From Cognatundibacterium aquatile (GTDB taxonomy: Bacteria > Pseudomonadota > Gammaproteobacteria > Burkholderiales > Burkholderiaceae_D), in assembly GCF_014699135.1 (NCBI RefSeq), contig NZ_JACOFT010000002.1, positions 859,692 through 923,691 of the forward strand: a DNA stretch of 64,000 nucleotides, read 5' to 3'. The notes under the pieces are model-generated. The model was given only the letters and a program-made list of their open reading frames with translations. It was not told where the DNA came from and made no database searches. Below, piece after piece: positions 8,521-17,038 of this stretch; positions within the stretch are counted from its first letter, which is position 1, and the number at the start of each line of letters is the position of its first letter. The translations under genes and the position numbers were made by a program.

Positions 8521-10199
8521 AACCACCATTGCCGTCGCGCGAAACACAAGACAAACCCGTGATCTGGACGGTATCGATTTCCCGCCTATTCGATATGTTC
8601 CGCGACATCATGGTGGAATACGATGCGAATGCCGATATCGTTCCGCTCAATATGGGTTTTGAGGAAGCGGTACAACACATCCGCGAACGCCTGCAAATCG
8701 AGCGCTGCGATGCGGTCGTTGCCGCCGGTTCGAATGCCGCGTATCTGAAAAGCCGCCTGCCGATTCCTGTTGTCACCGCTAAGGCCAGCGGCTTTGACGT
8801 CATGCAGGCGCTGGCGCGGGCCCGCAAGGTATCCAAGGAAATTGGTCTGATCACCTATCAGGAAACCATGCCCGAACTGGCTGATTTTAAAAATACGTTT
8901 GGCTTCAAAATAGAACAACGCACCTACGTCACCGAAGAAGATGCCAGAGCGCAAATCAGCGAACTCAAGGCCAGCGGCATTCAGGCGATCGTCGGTGCCG
9001 GGCTGATTACCGATCTGGCCGTCGAGGCGGGTCTGACCGGTATTTTTATGTACTCGGCCACCTCAATTCGTCAGGCATTTGACGATGCACTCGAAATCGC
9101 CCGGCTGACACGCCTGGAATCACAACGCGGTCGCCATCATCCGGCCGCAGACGCCTTACGCACCAAACACGGGATCAATGACCTGCGCGGTGAGTCGGCA
9201 ATCATGGAAAATACCCGCCGCGCGATCAGCTTATTTGCACGTTCGCCCGCTACGGTGTTACTGCAGGGCGAAACCGGCACCGGTAAAGAACTGGCCGCAC
9301 AAGCCATTCATAGTGAAAGCCCACGGGCGCGGCAGCCTTTTGTTGCTGTCAATTGCGGTGCGATTGCGGAATCGCTGCTGGAATCGGAATTATTCGGTTA
9401 TGACGAAGGCGCATTTACCGGTGCGCGTCGTGGCGGTCATGCGGGCTTATTCGAAGCCGCCAATCGCGGCACCTTATTTCTGGATGAAATCGGCGAAATG
9501 CCGCTGAACCTGCAAACCCGTCTGCTGCGCGTTCTGGAAGAGCGCGAAATCGTCAGGGTCGGCGGCGTGCGGCCGGTCGCGGTTGATGTGCGCATCATCA
9601 GCGCCACGCATTGCGATCTGGAAGCCAGAATCAGAGAAGGAAAATTCCGCTCAGACCTGTTTTACCGGCTTGCGGTGTTGCGTCTGCAATTGCCACCGCT
9701 GCGCGAGCGACACGCCGACATCATGCCTCTGGCCGAATGGAGTCTGAAACATGCACTGGCGGCGATGGGCGCCCGCCCTCATCCGAATCTGCATGCGGAA
9801 ATCAGCAGTTGCACCAGCTTATTTGAAACTTACCGATGGCCCGGCAACGTCAGAGAAATGCGCAACATGATGGAAAGACTGGCACTATTTCTCGCCGCAG
9901 AGCCCTTGCAGGCGCTGAGTCCGGCGTTTGTCAGCAAAATCTTGCCGGAATTATCAGACAGAATCACGACGAACGAAACGACAAAAGTCATCCATCAGAT
10001 CCCTCAGGTAGAAGAGCAGTTAGCGGGTATGCAGGCTGCCTACCAGGAAACGCTGGAAGAAATCATGCAGCGTTTCGGTTATCAGCGGGACGCCGTTGCC
10101 GCCCATCTTGGCATCAGCAGGACAACGCTTTGGCGAAAATTAAAGCAACTACAAATTAACGACAAATCAGGCGATGAAAATCATCAGTCTGTAAGGTAA
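8514..10199 (+). CDS. prpR: Sigma-54-dependent propionate catabolism activator PrpR
   Basis: Senses 2-methylcitrate and switches on the prp operon with sigma-54 RNA polymerase. The 561 residues comprise an N-terminal PrpR ligand-sensing domain (about 15-190), a central AAA+ domain with Walker A GETGTGKE (about 251), sigma-54 contact loop GAFTGA (about 299) and Walker [11 protein letters not shown], and a C-terminal Fis-type helix-turn-helix ([16 protein letters not shown]). The ATG at 8514 follows a CAGGA site. It is divergent from prpB, with the operator repeats and the sigma-54 promoter between them. Confidence 0.95.
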   Translation: MKQPPLPSRETQDKPVIWTVSISRLFDMFRDIMVEYDANADIVPLNMGFEEAVQHIRERLQIERCDAVVAAGSNAAYLKSRLPIPVVTAKASGFDVMQALARARKVSKEIGLITYQETMPELADFKNTFGFKIEQRTYVTEEDARAQISELKASGIQAIVGAGLITDLAVEAGLTGIFMYSATSIRQAFDDALEIARLTRLESQRGRHHPAADALRTKHGINDLRGESAIMENTRRAISLFARSPATVLLQGETGTGKELAAQAIHSESPRARQPFVAVNCGAIAESLLESELFGYDEGAFTGARRGGHAGLFEAANRGTLFLDEIGEMPLNLQTRLLRVLEEREIVRVGGVRPVAVDVRIISATHCDLEARIREGKFRSDLFYRLAVLRLQLPPLRERHADIMPLAEWSLKHALAAMGARPHPNLHAEISSCTSLFETYRWPGNVREMRNMMERLALFLAAEPLQALSPAFVSKILPELSDRITTNETTKVIHQIPQVEEQLAGMQAAYQETLEEIMQRFGYQRDAVAAHLGISRTTLWRKLKQLQINDKSGDENHQSVR

Positions 10200-10252
10200 A
10201 ATGAGCCCCAATTTCCGATATCCCCCTCACTGCCGAATTGCAACGGTGAAAT

Positions 10253-10615
10253 ATGAAAAAATTACTTATTGTTGATGATAGTAAAGTCTCGCGCATGGTT
10301 ATCCGCGCCCACGTGAAAGCAGTTCAGCCTGACTGGGAATTTATCGAAGCAGCCTCAGGCGAGGAAGCAATCAAAATGGTAGAGCAACACGCGCCGGATT
10401 TCTGTACCATGGACATCAATATGCCAGGCATGCTGGGAACCGATGCAGCAGAACAGATATTGCAAGCCCATCCCCACATGCGTATCGCCATTTTCTCGGC
10501 GAACGTGCAAGACACTATGCAAACACGGGCGCATGCACTCGGCGCTATTTTTGTAGCAAAACCAGTCACAGAAAAATCCATTGCGATCGTTGTCCATCAC
10601 TTCATGAGCGAATAA
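10253..10615 (+). CDS. Stand-alone CheY-like response regulator
   Basis: A 120-residue receiver domain with no output domain. The phosphorylation set is complete: acidic pair Asp8-Asp9, phospho-acceptor Asp54 (TMDINMPG), Ser82 and Lys103 (AKPV). It overlaps the next gene (CheC-like phosphatase) by one base (TAATG), and that gene overlaps a diguanylate cyclase, so the three are probably translated together. It likely carries phosphate from an unlinked histidine kinase, with the CheC-like protein as its phosphatase. No histidine kinase is present nearby. Confidence 0.9.
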   Translation: MKKLLIVDDSKVSRMVIRAHVKAVQPDWEFIEAASGEEAIKMVEQHAPDFCTMDINMPGMLGTDAAEQILQAHPHMRIAIFSANVQDTMQTRAHALGAIFVAKPVTEKSIAIVVHHFMSE

Positions 10616-11226
10616 TGAACACTCTGAGCGAACTTCATCTCGACGCACTAAGCGAAGTCTTCAATGTCGGCGCCGGCAGAGCAGCGGCCAGCCTGTCTGA
10701 AATCGTTGGCGACGAAGTTCTGCTGTCTGTTCCTTCGGTAGAAATCCGCAAATCTTCTGATCTGGATTTATCTGCCATCTCGCTTGAGAGCAATCGCTTT
10801 GGCACTGTGCACCAGACCTTCAGCGGTTCGTTTCAGGCTGAAGCCTTGTTGTTATTCACAGAAGAACATGCGCTCGAAATCGTGCGCGATATGATGGGCT
10901 CGCAGATCAGTCTGGAAGACCTCGCCGAATTTGAGCAGGAAGCAATGTGCGAACTCGGCAACATCATCCTGAATGCCTGCCTGTCTGCCATGGCGGATAT
11001 GCTCAACATCCCGCTCGACTGCTCACTGCCTGACTACACCGTCGCCACCACCGAAGAAATATTCCGGCGTGTCAGTGATGACGAAAAACAGCCTTACGTC
11101 TTACTGTTGCACATTGATCTGGCGATCGAAAAACGCCGTTCCGAGGGCCACTTGATCTTTTTGTTAAGTTCAACTTCCCTTGAAAGTCTGATCATTCAGA
11201 TAGAACGATATCTGGGAGAAATTTGA
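10615..11226 (+). CDS. CheC/CheX-type chemotaxis phosphatase
   Basis: A 203-residue protein of the CheC family, which dephosphorylates CheY-type receivers. Both characteristic E-x2-N active-site helices are present: Glu14/Asn17 (LSEVFNVGAG) and Glu113/Asn116 (CELGNIILNA). The start overlaps the stop of the receiver gene (TAATG) and its own stop overlaps the next start (TGATG). The context suggests the upstream lone receiver is its substrate. Its job may be in c-di-GMP signalling rather than flagellar chemotaxis, since no che or fli genes are in view. Confidence 0.87.
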   Translation: MNTLSELHLDALSEVFNVGAGRAAASLSEIVGDEVLLSVPSVEIRKSSDLDLSAISLESNRFGTVHQTFSGSFQAEALLLFTEEHALEIVRDMMGSQISLEDLAEFEQEAMCELGNIILNACLSAMADMLNIPLDCSLPDYTVATTEEIFRRVSDDEKQPYVLLLHIDLAIEKRRSEGHLIFLLSSTSLESLIIQIERYLGEI

Positions 11227-12245
11227 TGTCGGATGTATTACCGCTGTCGCCCTCAGCAACAGTGGAAATTTTAAAGACCATCAATTTGGGTTTGATCGTC
11301 GTTAATGCAAAACAACACGTTGTTCTCTGGAATGGCTGGGTTGAAAAACACAGCGGCATCAGTGCCGACGAAGCGCAAGGGCTGCATATCAATGCGGCGT
11401 TTGAAGACGCGCCGACACGTGCTTTTTTAACTGCACTCGGCAACACGCTGAATTACGGCTTACCGGTCGTGTTATCAAACGCCCTGCACCGTTTCCCGCT
11501 AGCCTTGTTCGAGCAAGCCGACGAAGCCGGAGAGAAAAAGCGTCTGCACCAGTCCATCACCCTGACACCGCTCAGCGTCGAAGGTGAGCGCTGGTGTCTG
11601 ATACAGATTTCTGATTCCAGTGCCTCGATCAAACGCGAAAAAATTCTGCGTACCCATTCTGAGATACTCAAAAAAGAAGCCACTACCGACAGCCTGACCG
11701 GCATCTACAACCGTCGTTTTTTTGACGAACATTACAAAATCGCGCTGGCAAATGCGATTCGTCAGAACAACCCGCTGGCCGTCTTCATGATCGATATTGA
11801 TTTCTTTAAAGATTACAACGATCACTATGGTCATGTCGCAGGTGATAAAGCCTTGGTACAGGTCGCAACCGGACTCAAAAGCCAGTTGGTCAGAGCCAGT
11901 GATGCGATTGCGCGCTTTGGCGGTGAAGAATTTATCGTCATCATGCCGGACATGAGCAAAGAAGGCGCCATACAGTTTGCCGAAAAAATCAGAGCCGCCG
12001 TGGCCAATCTGGCGATCCGGCATGAGAAATCGCCGATCAGCGAGCACGTCAGTATCAGTATCGGTTACAGCTGCTATTGCAATGCAGATGGCAGCGATCC
12101 CGCGCTGTTACTGAAGACAGCCGATGCTGCTCTGTATGCCGCCAAAAACAATGGCCGGAACAAAGCAATTTTTCTGAAACTGCCGCAGTTACCCCAAACG
12201 GCTGACAATACGAAACAAGCGCAGAGCAAAAACAGTGCGGCATAA
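11226..12245 (+). CDS. PAS-GGDEF diguanylate cyclase
   Basis: Makes cyclic di-GMP from two GTP. The 339 residues hold an N-terminal PAS-like sensor (about 10-130, with VLWNGWVEKHSGIS typical of the fold) and a GGDEF domain. The active site is GGEEF at 232-236, with an inhibitory I-site RASD five residues before it, so product inhibition is likely. No membrane segment is seen, so it is cytoplasmic. The ATG at 11226 overlaps the stop of the CheC-like gene; a TTG at 11223 is a less likely alternative. It is the last gene of the receiver-phosphatase-cyclase operon. Confidence 0.93.
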   Translation: MSDVLPLSPSATVEILKTINLGLIVVNAKQHVVLWNGWVEKHSGISADEAQGLHINAAFEDAPTRAFLTALGNTLNYGLPVVLSNALHRFPLALFEQADEAGEKKRLHQSITLTPLSVEGERWCLIQISDSSASIKREKILRTHSEILKKEATTDSLTGIYNRRFFDEHYKIALANAIRQNNPLAVFMIDIDFFKDYNDHYGHVAGDKALVQVATGLKSQLVRASDAIARFGGEEFIVIMPDMSKEGAIQFAEKIRAAVANLAIRHEKSPISEHVSISIGYSCYCNADGSDPALLLKTADAALYAAKNNGRNKAIFLKLPQLPQTADNTKQAQSKNSAA

Positions 12246-12382
12246 GATTCTTTAGTCCGGCAGTAAGCATCGTCAAGTCATCAAAAAGCTAAACAAGCAC
12301 TAAATAAGCAACCAGCGGCAAGCGCAATGACAGCCTGGCTATCATCCTTACCATCCTCAAATCAACCGACACAGAGAGAATC

Positions 12383-13291
12383 ATGTTGCCAACTCATTCC
12401 TTACATATTTCCCGCCCTTCGCGCCGTCGCAGTACAGCTTTGCTCGCAGCCGGTTTACTGGGACTGCTCGGTTTCAGCGGGGTCAGCATCGCGCAGTCGC
12501 AAGCTCAGCAAGTATTGCGTGTGTCGGCGATTCCGGATGAAGCACCAACCGAATTGCAACGTAAATTCAAACCTCTGGGCGCGTATCTGGAAAAGAAAAC
12601 CGGCATGAAAGTGGAATTCATTCCAGTGACCGATTACGCGGCATCAGTTGAAGGCCTGATCAATAAAAAACTGGATATGGTCTGGTTTGGCGGCTTCACT
12701 TTCGTGCAAGCCAAAGTACGCAGTAAAGATCAGGTGATCCCGCTGGTGCAACGTGAAGAGGATGAAAAATTCAAGTCCGTTTTCATCACCACCAACAAAG
12801 ACATACACAAGCTGGAAGACCTGAAAGGAAAGACTTTCACTTTCGGTTCCGAATCGTCGACTTCCGGTCATCTGATGCCGCGTTCTTATTTGCTGGCGGC
12901 AAAAATCAATCCAGATACCGATCTGAAGCGCATTGCGTTTTCGGGTGCGCACGATGCGACTGTCGCCGCGGTTTCCGGCGGCAAGGTTGATGCTGGTGCA
13001 TTAAATATCTCGGTCTGGGACAAACTGGTAGCGCAGAACAAAGTCGATACCAAACAGGTACGCGTGTTTTACACAACGCCCGGCTACTTCGATTACAACT
13101 GGACAGTCCGCGCCGATATGCCAGCCGAACTGCGCAAGAAAATCACGGATGCATTCCTGTCTCTGGATGCCAGCAAAGCTGAAGATAAAGAAATCCTGGA
13201 ACTGCAACGCGCCAGCCGTTTTATTCCAACCAAAGCAGAAAACTACAAGGCAATTGAAGCAGCCGCTCACAATGCCGGTTTATTGAAATAA
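12383..13291 (+). CDS. phnD: Phosphonate/phosphite ABC transporter substrate-binding protein
   Basis: Periplasmic binding protein of the PhnD family for phosphonates or related reduced phosphorus compounds. It has a twin-arginine-like or Sec signal (RPSRRRSTALLAAGLLGLLGF, cleavage near AQSQA) and a PhnD-type body (LRVSAIPDEAPTELQRKF; ESSTSGHLMPRSYL; FSGAHDATVAAVSGGKVDAGA). The ATG at 12383 follows AGAGAGAA. Its stop overlaps the ATPase start (TAATG). No C-P lyase, phosphonatase or phosphite dehydrogenase gene lies nearby, so the exact substrate is open. Confidence 0.88.
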   Translation: MLPTHSLHISRPSRRRSTALLAAGLLGLLGFSGVSIAQSQAQQVLRVSAIPDEAPTELQRKFKPLGAYLEKKTGMKVEFIPVTDYAASVEGLINKKLDMVWFGGFTFVQAKVRSKDQVIPLVQREEDEKFKSVFITTNKDIHKLEDLKGKTFTFGSESSTSGHLMPRSYLLAAKINPDTDLKRIAFSGAHDATVAAVSGGKVDAGALNISVWDKLVAQNKVDTKQVRVFYTTPGYFDYNWTVRADMPAELRKKITDAFLSLDASKAEDKEILELQRASRFIPTKAENYKAIEAAAHNAGLLK

Positions 13292-14190
13292 TGGAGCGTT
13301 CTCCGCAACCGCAAGTGCTCGTGCGGAGTTTGTTCGTCAGGCATCCGCAAACTGCTGCGTCCGGTGGCAGGCAGTTATTTCGTCAACAGCCAGCAGCATC
13401 GTTTGCTCTGCAGGATATTAACCTGCAGATACAGCAAGGCGAGCAGATTGCCATCATCGGCCCGTCCGGCGCTGGCAAAACCACTTTGCTGCACACCCTT
13501 GCCTGCGCCAGTCAGCCAACGCAAGGCGAATTGATTTTTAATGGACGGCCCGTCTGGCAACTGTCGCACTCAGCACGCCATCAACTGCGCAGCCAGTTAT
13601 TTCTGGCGCCGCAAACACCGCCTCTGCCTGCCCGTCAGCGTGTCGTCACTTCGGTACTGGCGGGGCGTTTGCCGCACTGGTCTTTGCTAAAAGCCATACG
13701 TAGCCTGATCAGACCTGCAGATCCCCGCGCGGCATTTGATGCTCTGGCGCGTTTTCATCTGCAACATAAGCTGTATGCGCGTGTCGATCAACTGTCCGGT
13801 GGCGAACGCCAACGCTGTGGCCTTGCCCGTTTGCTGCTGTCCGATGCGCAGCTGTTACTGGTGGATGAGCCGCTGTCGGCACTGGACCCGACGCTGGCAC
13901 AGCAAACGCTGGCAAGCTTGCAGCAAGAGGCGCGTCAACGCAATGCAAGCCTGATCTGTAGCCTGCATCAGGTCGAGCTGGCGCGCAGTCATTTCAGCCG
14001 CATTATCGGCTTACGTGATGGCAAAATTCTGTTCGACAGCAAGCATGTCAGCGACCAGATGATCGCGGATTTATACAAGAACGTACAGTCGCTTGCTGAT
14101 TCTGATGACAAGAATACGGCTACAGATGCAAATGCCCGGAGCACCTCCGTTTCCGGCGAAGTCCATACCGGTCAGGCCCGTTGTTTCTGA
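13291..14190 (+). CDS. phnC: Phosphonate-type ABC transporter ATPase
   Basis: Energises the PhnDE importer. The 299 residues carry Walker A GPSGAGKTT (about 53-61), signature LSGGERQRC and Walker B LLLVDEPLSALDP. The first 20 and last 30 residues are less conserved. Translation is coupled to phnD by a one-base overlap. The C-terminal tail overlaps the possible TTG start of the first permease. Confidence 0.9.
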   Translation: MERSPQPQVLVRSLFVRHPQTAASGGRQLFRQQPAASFALQDINLQIQQGEQIAIIGPSGAGKTTLLHTLACASQPTQGELIFNGRPVWQLSHSARHQLRSQLFLAPQTPPLPARQRVVTSVLAGRLPHWSLLKAIRSLIRPADPRAAFDALARFHLQHKLYARVDQLSGGERQRCGLARLLLSDAQLLLVDEPLSALDPTLAQQTLASLQQEARQRNASLICSLHQVELARSHFSRIIGLRDGKILFDSKHVSDQMIADLYKNVQSLADSDDKNTATDANARSTSVSGEVHTGQARCF

Positions 14191-14204
14191 ACTCATCTGC
14201 GGCA

Positions 14205-15068
14205 ATGCACACTAATCCTGCTTCACCTTCCCTCTCTTCTGCAATCACCGCAGAGATGCCGCGTGACCCCGCGTGGCGCAGCCGCATCACGCTGACCGTA
14301 CTGGCGCTGATCGTGCTCTGGCCGACTTTGCTGCTGACCGAATTCCGCCCCTGGGCGCTGATCGATGCGCAAAGCCTGAGTGCCACCGGACGTTTCCTCG
14401 GCAATTTTTTCCCGCCGGCGCATGACAAAGAATTTTTACTGATCGTGCTGGAAGCGACCTGGCAAACCGTCGCGATGGCAACGGCCGGCGTCACTCTGGC
14501 AATCGCCGCCGCGATCCCGATGACACTGCTGGTGAATGAACAGTTATCGATTTCCCGTCTCGGCACTGGCCGCATGCATTTCGTTGCGCGCTTGCTGCGA
14601 CAAAGTGTGCGCTGGCTACTGGTGTTATTGCGCAGTGTTCCCGAGCTGGTCTGGGCTTTGCTGTTCGTACGCATCGTCGGGCTCGGCCCCACCGCTGGCG
14701 TACTGGCAATCGCTCTCACCTACTGCGGCATGCTGGGGAAAGTTTATGCTGAAATCATCGAAGCCAGCGAACCACAGGCCACCCGCGTGTTACTCGAAAA
14801 TGGCAGCTCGCGGTTGGCGGCATTTTTATACGGCACGCTGCCGAATGCGGCCTCAGAATTAGTGTCGTACACCGTCTATCGCTGGGAATGCGCGATTCGC
14901 GGCTCGGTCGTGATGGGCTTCGTCGGCGCAGGTGGATTGGGTCAGCGTATGGATGAATCGATGAAAATGCTGGCGGGTGCCGAAGTATCGACGATGCTGA
15001 TCGTGTTCGTCTTGCTGGTTGCGGCGGCGGATGCGCTCAGTCAGTTTTTCCGCAAAGGTCTGGAATGA
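14205..15068 (+). CDS. phnE: Phosphonate-type ABC transporter permease 1
   Basis: Inner-membrane permease with several hydrophobic helices and the cytoplasmic coupling-loop region (LLENGSSRLAAFLYGTLPNAASELVSYTVYRWE, given here only as type). The end GFVGAGGLGQRM is typical of PhnE. It is 287 residues from the ATG at 14205; a TTG at 14181 inside phnC is an alternative start. It overlaps the second permease by four bases (ATGA). Two PhnE-like permeases in a row imply a heterodimeric channel. Confidence 0.87.
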   Translation: MHTNPASPSLSSAITAEMPRDPAWRSRITLTVLALIVLWPTLLLTEFRPWALIDAQSLSATGRFLGNFFPPAHDKEFLLIVLEATWQTVAMATAGVTLAIAAAIPMTLLVNEQLSISRLGTGRMHFVARLLRQSVRWLLVLLRSVPELVWALLFVRIVGLGPTAGVLAIALTYCGMLGKVYAEIIEASEPQATRVLLENGSSRLAAFLYGTLPNAASELVSYTVYRWECAIRGSVVMGFVGAGGLGQRMDESMKMLAGAEVSTMLIVFVLLVAAADALSQFFRKGLE

Positions 15069-15889
15069 TGAAACCGTCGTCTATCAACCAGGCAGATCCG
15101 CTTGCATTACCGCCAGCACCGGCGCTTATCAGTCGCAATACGGCACTGGTGTTGCTGACGCTATTGCTGCTGGTGGTCGCCAGTTTTTACAGTCTGCAAA
15201 TCGACTGGCGCGCGCTGCTGAGCGAAGAGGCGATTCGTACTTCGGCAGAATTCTTGCGTGGTTTCACACCGCCGGATACCGGCAGCGGATTGTTGCATAA
15301 GGTATTTTTCGCGGCACTGGAAACACTGGCAATGTCCGCCCTCGGCACCTTAATTGCCGCCTTGCTGGGCTTATTGATGGCCTTACCTGCCAGCGGTCGT
15401 TTTGGCGGTGTCGCCATGCGAATTGCGCGACTGCTGTTGAATATCCTGCGGGCGATTCCCGAATTGGTGTGGGCGTCTATCATGCTGATCGCCGCCGGGC
15501 TGGGGCCCTTTGCCGGTACGGTTGCGCTGGCAGCGCATACCACCGGTGTACTGGGTCGCTTGTTTGCCGAAACTCTGGAAAACCTGCCGCCACATGCTGA
15601 AACGAGTCTGCGTACAAACGGCGTCAGCACTGGCAATGCGTTTCTGTATGCGACCTTGCCGCAAGGTTTGCCGCAAATGCTGTCATACACCTTGTATCGT
15701 TGGGAAAACAATATCCGCGCCGCCGCCATTCTTGGTGTTGTCGGTGCAGGCGGGCTCGGGCAAATGCTGAAATATCATCTGTCGCTGTTTCAGATGCCGA
15801 CAGCGGCAACTGTCATTATCGCGATGCTGATACTGGTCGCGCTGGTGGATGCGCTGAGCTTTGCGATACGGCGCTGGCTGATGCGCTGA
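15065..15889 (+). CDS. phnE: Phosphonate-type ABC transporter permease 2
   Basis: Second PhnE-family permease, 274 residues, parallel in layout to the first (TLPQGLPQMLSYTLYRWE and GVVGAGGLGQML near the C-terminus) but clearly diverged. It starts inside the stop of permease 1 (ATGA overlap). It closes the phnD-phnC-phnE-phnE operon, which ends at the two-way terminator at 16075-16099. Confidence 0.87.
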   Translation: MMKPSSINQADPLALPPAPALISRNTALVLLTLLLLVVASFYSLQIDWRALLSEEAIRTSAEFLRGFTPPDTGSGLLHKVFFAALETLAMSALGTLIAALLGLLMALPASGRFGGVAMRIARLLLNILRAIPELVWASIMLIAAGLGPFAGTVALAAHTTGVLGRLFAETLENLPPHAETSLRTNGVSTGNAFLYATLPQGLPQMLSYTLYRWENNIRAAAILGVVGAGGLGQMLKYHLSLFQMPTAATVIIAMLILVALVDALSFAIRRWLMR

Positions 15890-15940
15890 TACTGCCTGAA
15901 TGATTATCCGCCCGTGCGGACAACCCTGATTTTCTAAAAA

Positions 15941-16013
15941 ATGGGGAGTATGTGCTGAAAACTGCTTATTCTCCTTGTAAATAAAGGGGCTTTAAAAATA
16001 CTCCCCCCAGTAT
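15941..16013. repeat. Dispersed G6/C6 inverted-repeat element, copy 2
   Basis: Bounded by GGGGAGTAT (15943-15951) and ATACT-CCCCCC-AGTAT (15998-16013), between the convergent permease and SDR genes. Read on the minus strand it continues AGTATTTTTAAAGCCCCTTT then ATTTACAAGGA, which aligns with copy 3 (54404-54485). Relative to that copy the six-base core is flipped: G6 here where copy 3 has C6. Confidence 0.65.
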
Positions 16014-16074
16014 ATTTTAGGGTAAAGAAGCCGGAATCCAGCCGGAATCAGCTCAAATACGCTAAGGACAATAG

Positions 16075-16099
16075 AAAAGGCTGCACAAGGCAGCCTTTT
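16075..16099. terminator. Bidirectional terminator between permease 2 and SDR
   Basis: AAAAGGCTGC (16075-16084), loop ACAAG, then GCAGCCTTTT (16090-16099). The GC stem is flanked by A and T runs on both sides, so it can stop transcription from the phn operon on the plus strand and from the SDR gene on the minus strand. Confidence 0.85.
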
Positions 16100-16116
16100 T
16101 GCAGAGGCTAGACAGA

Positions 16117-16869
16117 TCAGGATTTACCCGCCGTAAAACCGCCATCGACCAGTAAATTGGCACCGGTCACAAAACTGGCTTCGTCACTCAGCAAAAACAC
16201 GACCGCATTCGCCACCTCCTCAGGCCGCCCGAGGCGACCGACAGGATGCAGACTGATTAAAGCTTTGCGCATATTATCGTCAAGCAGCGACAGCAAAGGC
16301 GTGTCGATATAACCTGGCGCAACAGCATTTACCCGCACGCCTTTTGCCGCCGATTCCAGCGCCAGCGTGCGGGTCAGGTTAACCACGCCACCTTTCGCCG
16401 CAGAATAGGCCGCCGTCATGCTCTGACCGAACACACCGAGTATCGATGCGCAATTAACGATGCTGCCGCTGCCCTGCTGATACATCTGATGCAAGGCAGC
16501 GCGGGCAATCCGGAACACGCCCATCAGGTTGATATCGATCACGCGCAGAAACTCTTCATCGGTGTAGATATCCGCCGGGCTCAGGCCACCGATGCCGGCA
16601 TTATTGAACACACCATCAACACTTCCGAGTGCCGCAACCGCCGCCGCAATCAATGCGTCGGCTTGCGCGGTCGAGCTGACATCCGCCGCGATAAACAGGC
16701 AGCGCGCCGTGAAGCGCGCGTCGAGATCACGCGCCAGTTGTTCATGGGCCGCACCCGGAAAATCAGAAATCACCACATTCGCGCCCTCTTGCAGACAACG
16801 CTCAGCCGTTGCCAGACCGATGCCGCTGGCACCACCAGTGATGATGATGTTTTTATCTTTCAAACGCAT
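16117..16869 (-). CDS. Short-chain dehydrogenase/reductase
   Basis: A 250-residue classical SDR oxidoreductase, cytoplasmic and NAD(P)-dependent. Visible are the cofactor motif TGGASGIG (11-18), NNAG, and the catalytic Tyr155/Lys159 in YSAAK with an upstream serine. The C-terminal segment DEASFVTGANLLVDGGFTAG is typical of the family. It is a single gene on the minus strand with its own terminator downstream. The substrate cannot be told; 3-oxoacyl-ACP reductase-like and sugar dehydrogenase-like members look alike. Confidence 0.9.
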   Translation of the reverse strand: MRLKDKNIIITGGASGIGLATAERCLQEGANVVISDFPGAAHEQLARDLDARFTARCLFIAADVSSTAQADALIAAAVAALGSVDGVFNNAGIGGLSPADIYTDEEFLRVIDINLMGVFRIARAALHQMYQQGSGSIVNCASILGVFGQSMTAAYSAAKGGVVNLTRTLALESAAKGVRVNAVAPGYIDTPLLSLLDDNMRKALISLHPVGRLGRPEEVANAVVFLLSDEASFVTGANLLVDGGFTAGKS

Positions 16870-17038
16870 AATAGTTCTCCTGAAAATGCAAGATCACATC
16901 CTTGCTGAAGTCGCTGAATGGGCACGGCTGCATCATGTCAGATCGCATGCAACTGACCGCAATCCGATAATAAAACACACGATACCACCATCGCTGCGGT
17001 CTGTTTTGACGGGCGATAAATCAGCTGCGTCTGCATGC

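Noticed and set aside
12246..12382. Pho box before phnD
   Set aside because: Fragments like TGACAG and ATCAT occur, but no pair of CTGTCAT-type repeats with the right spacing.
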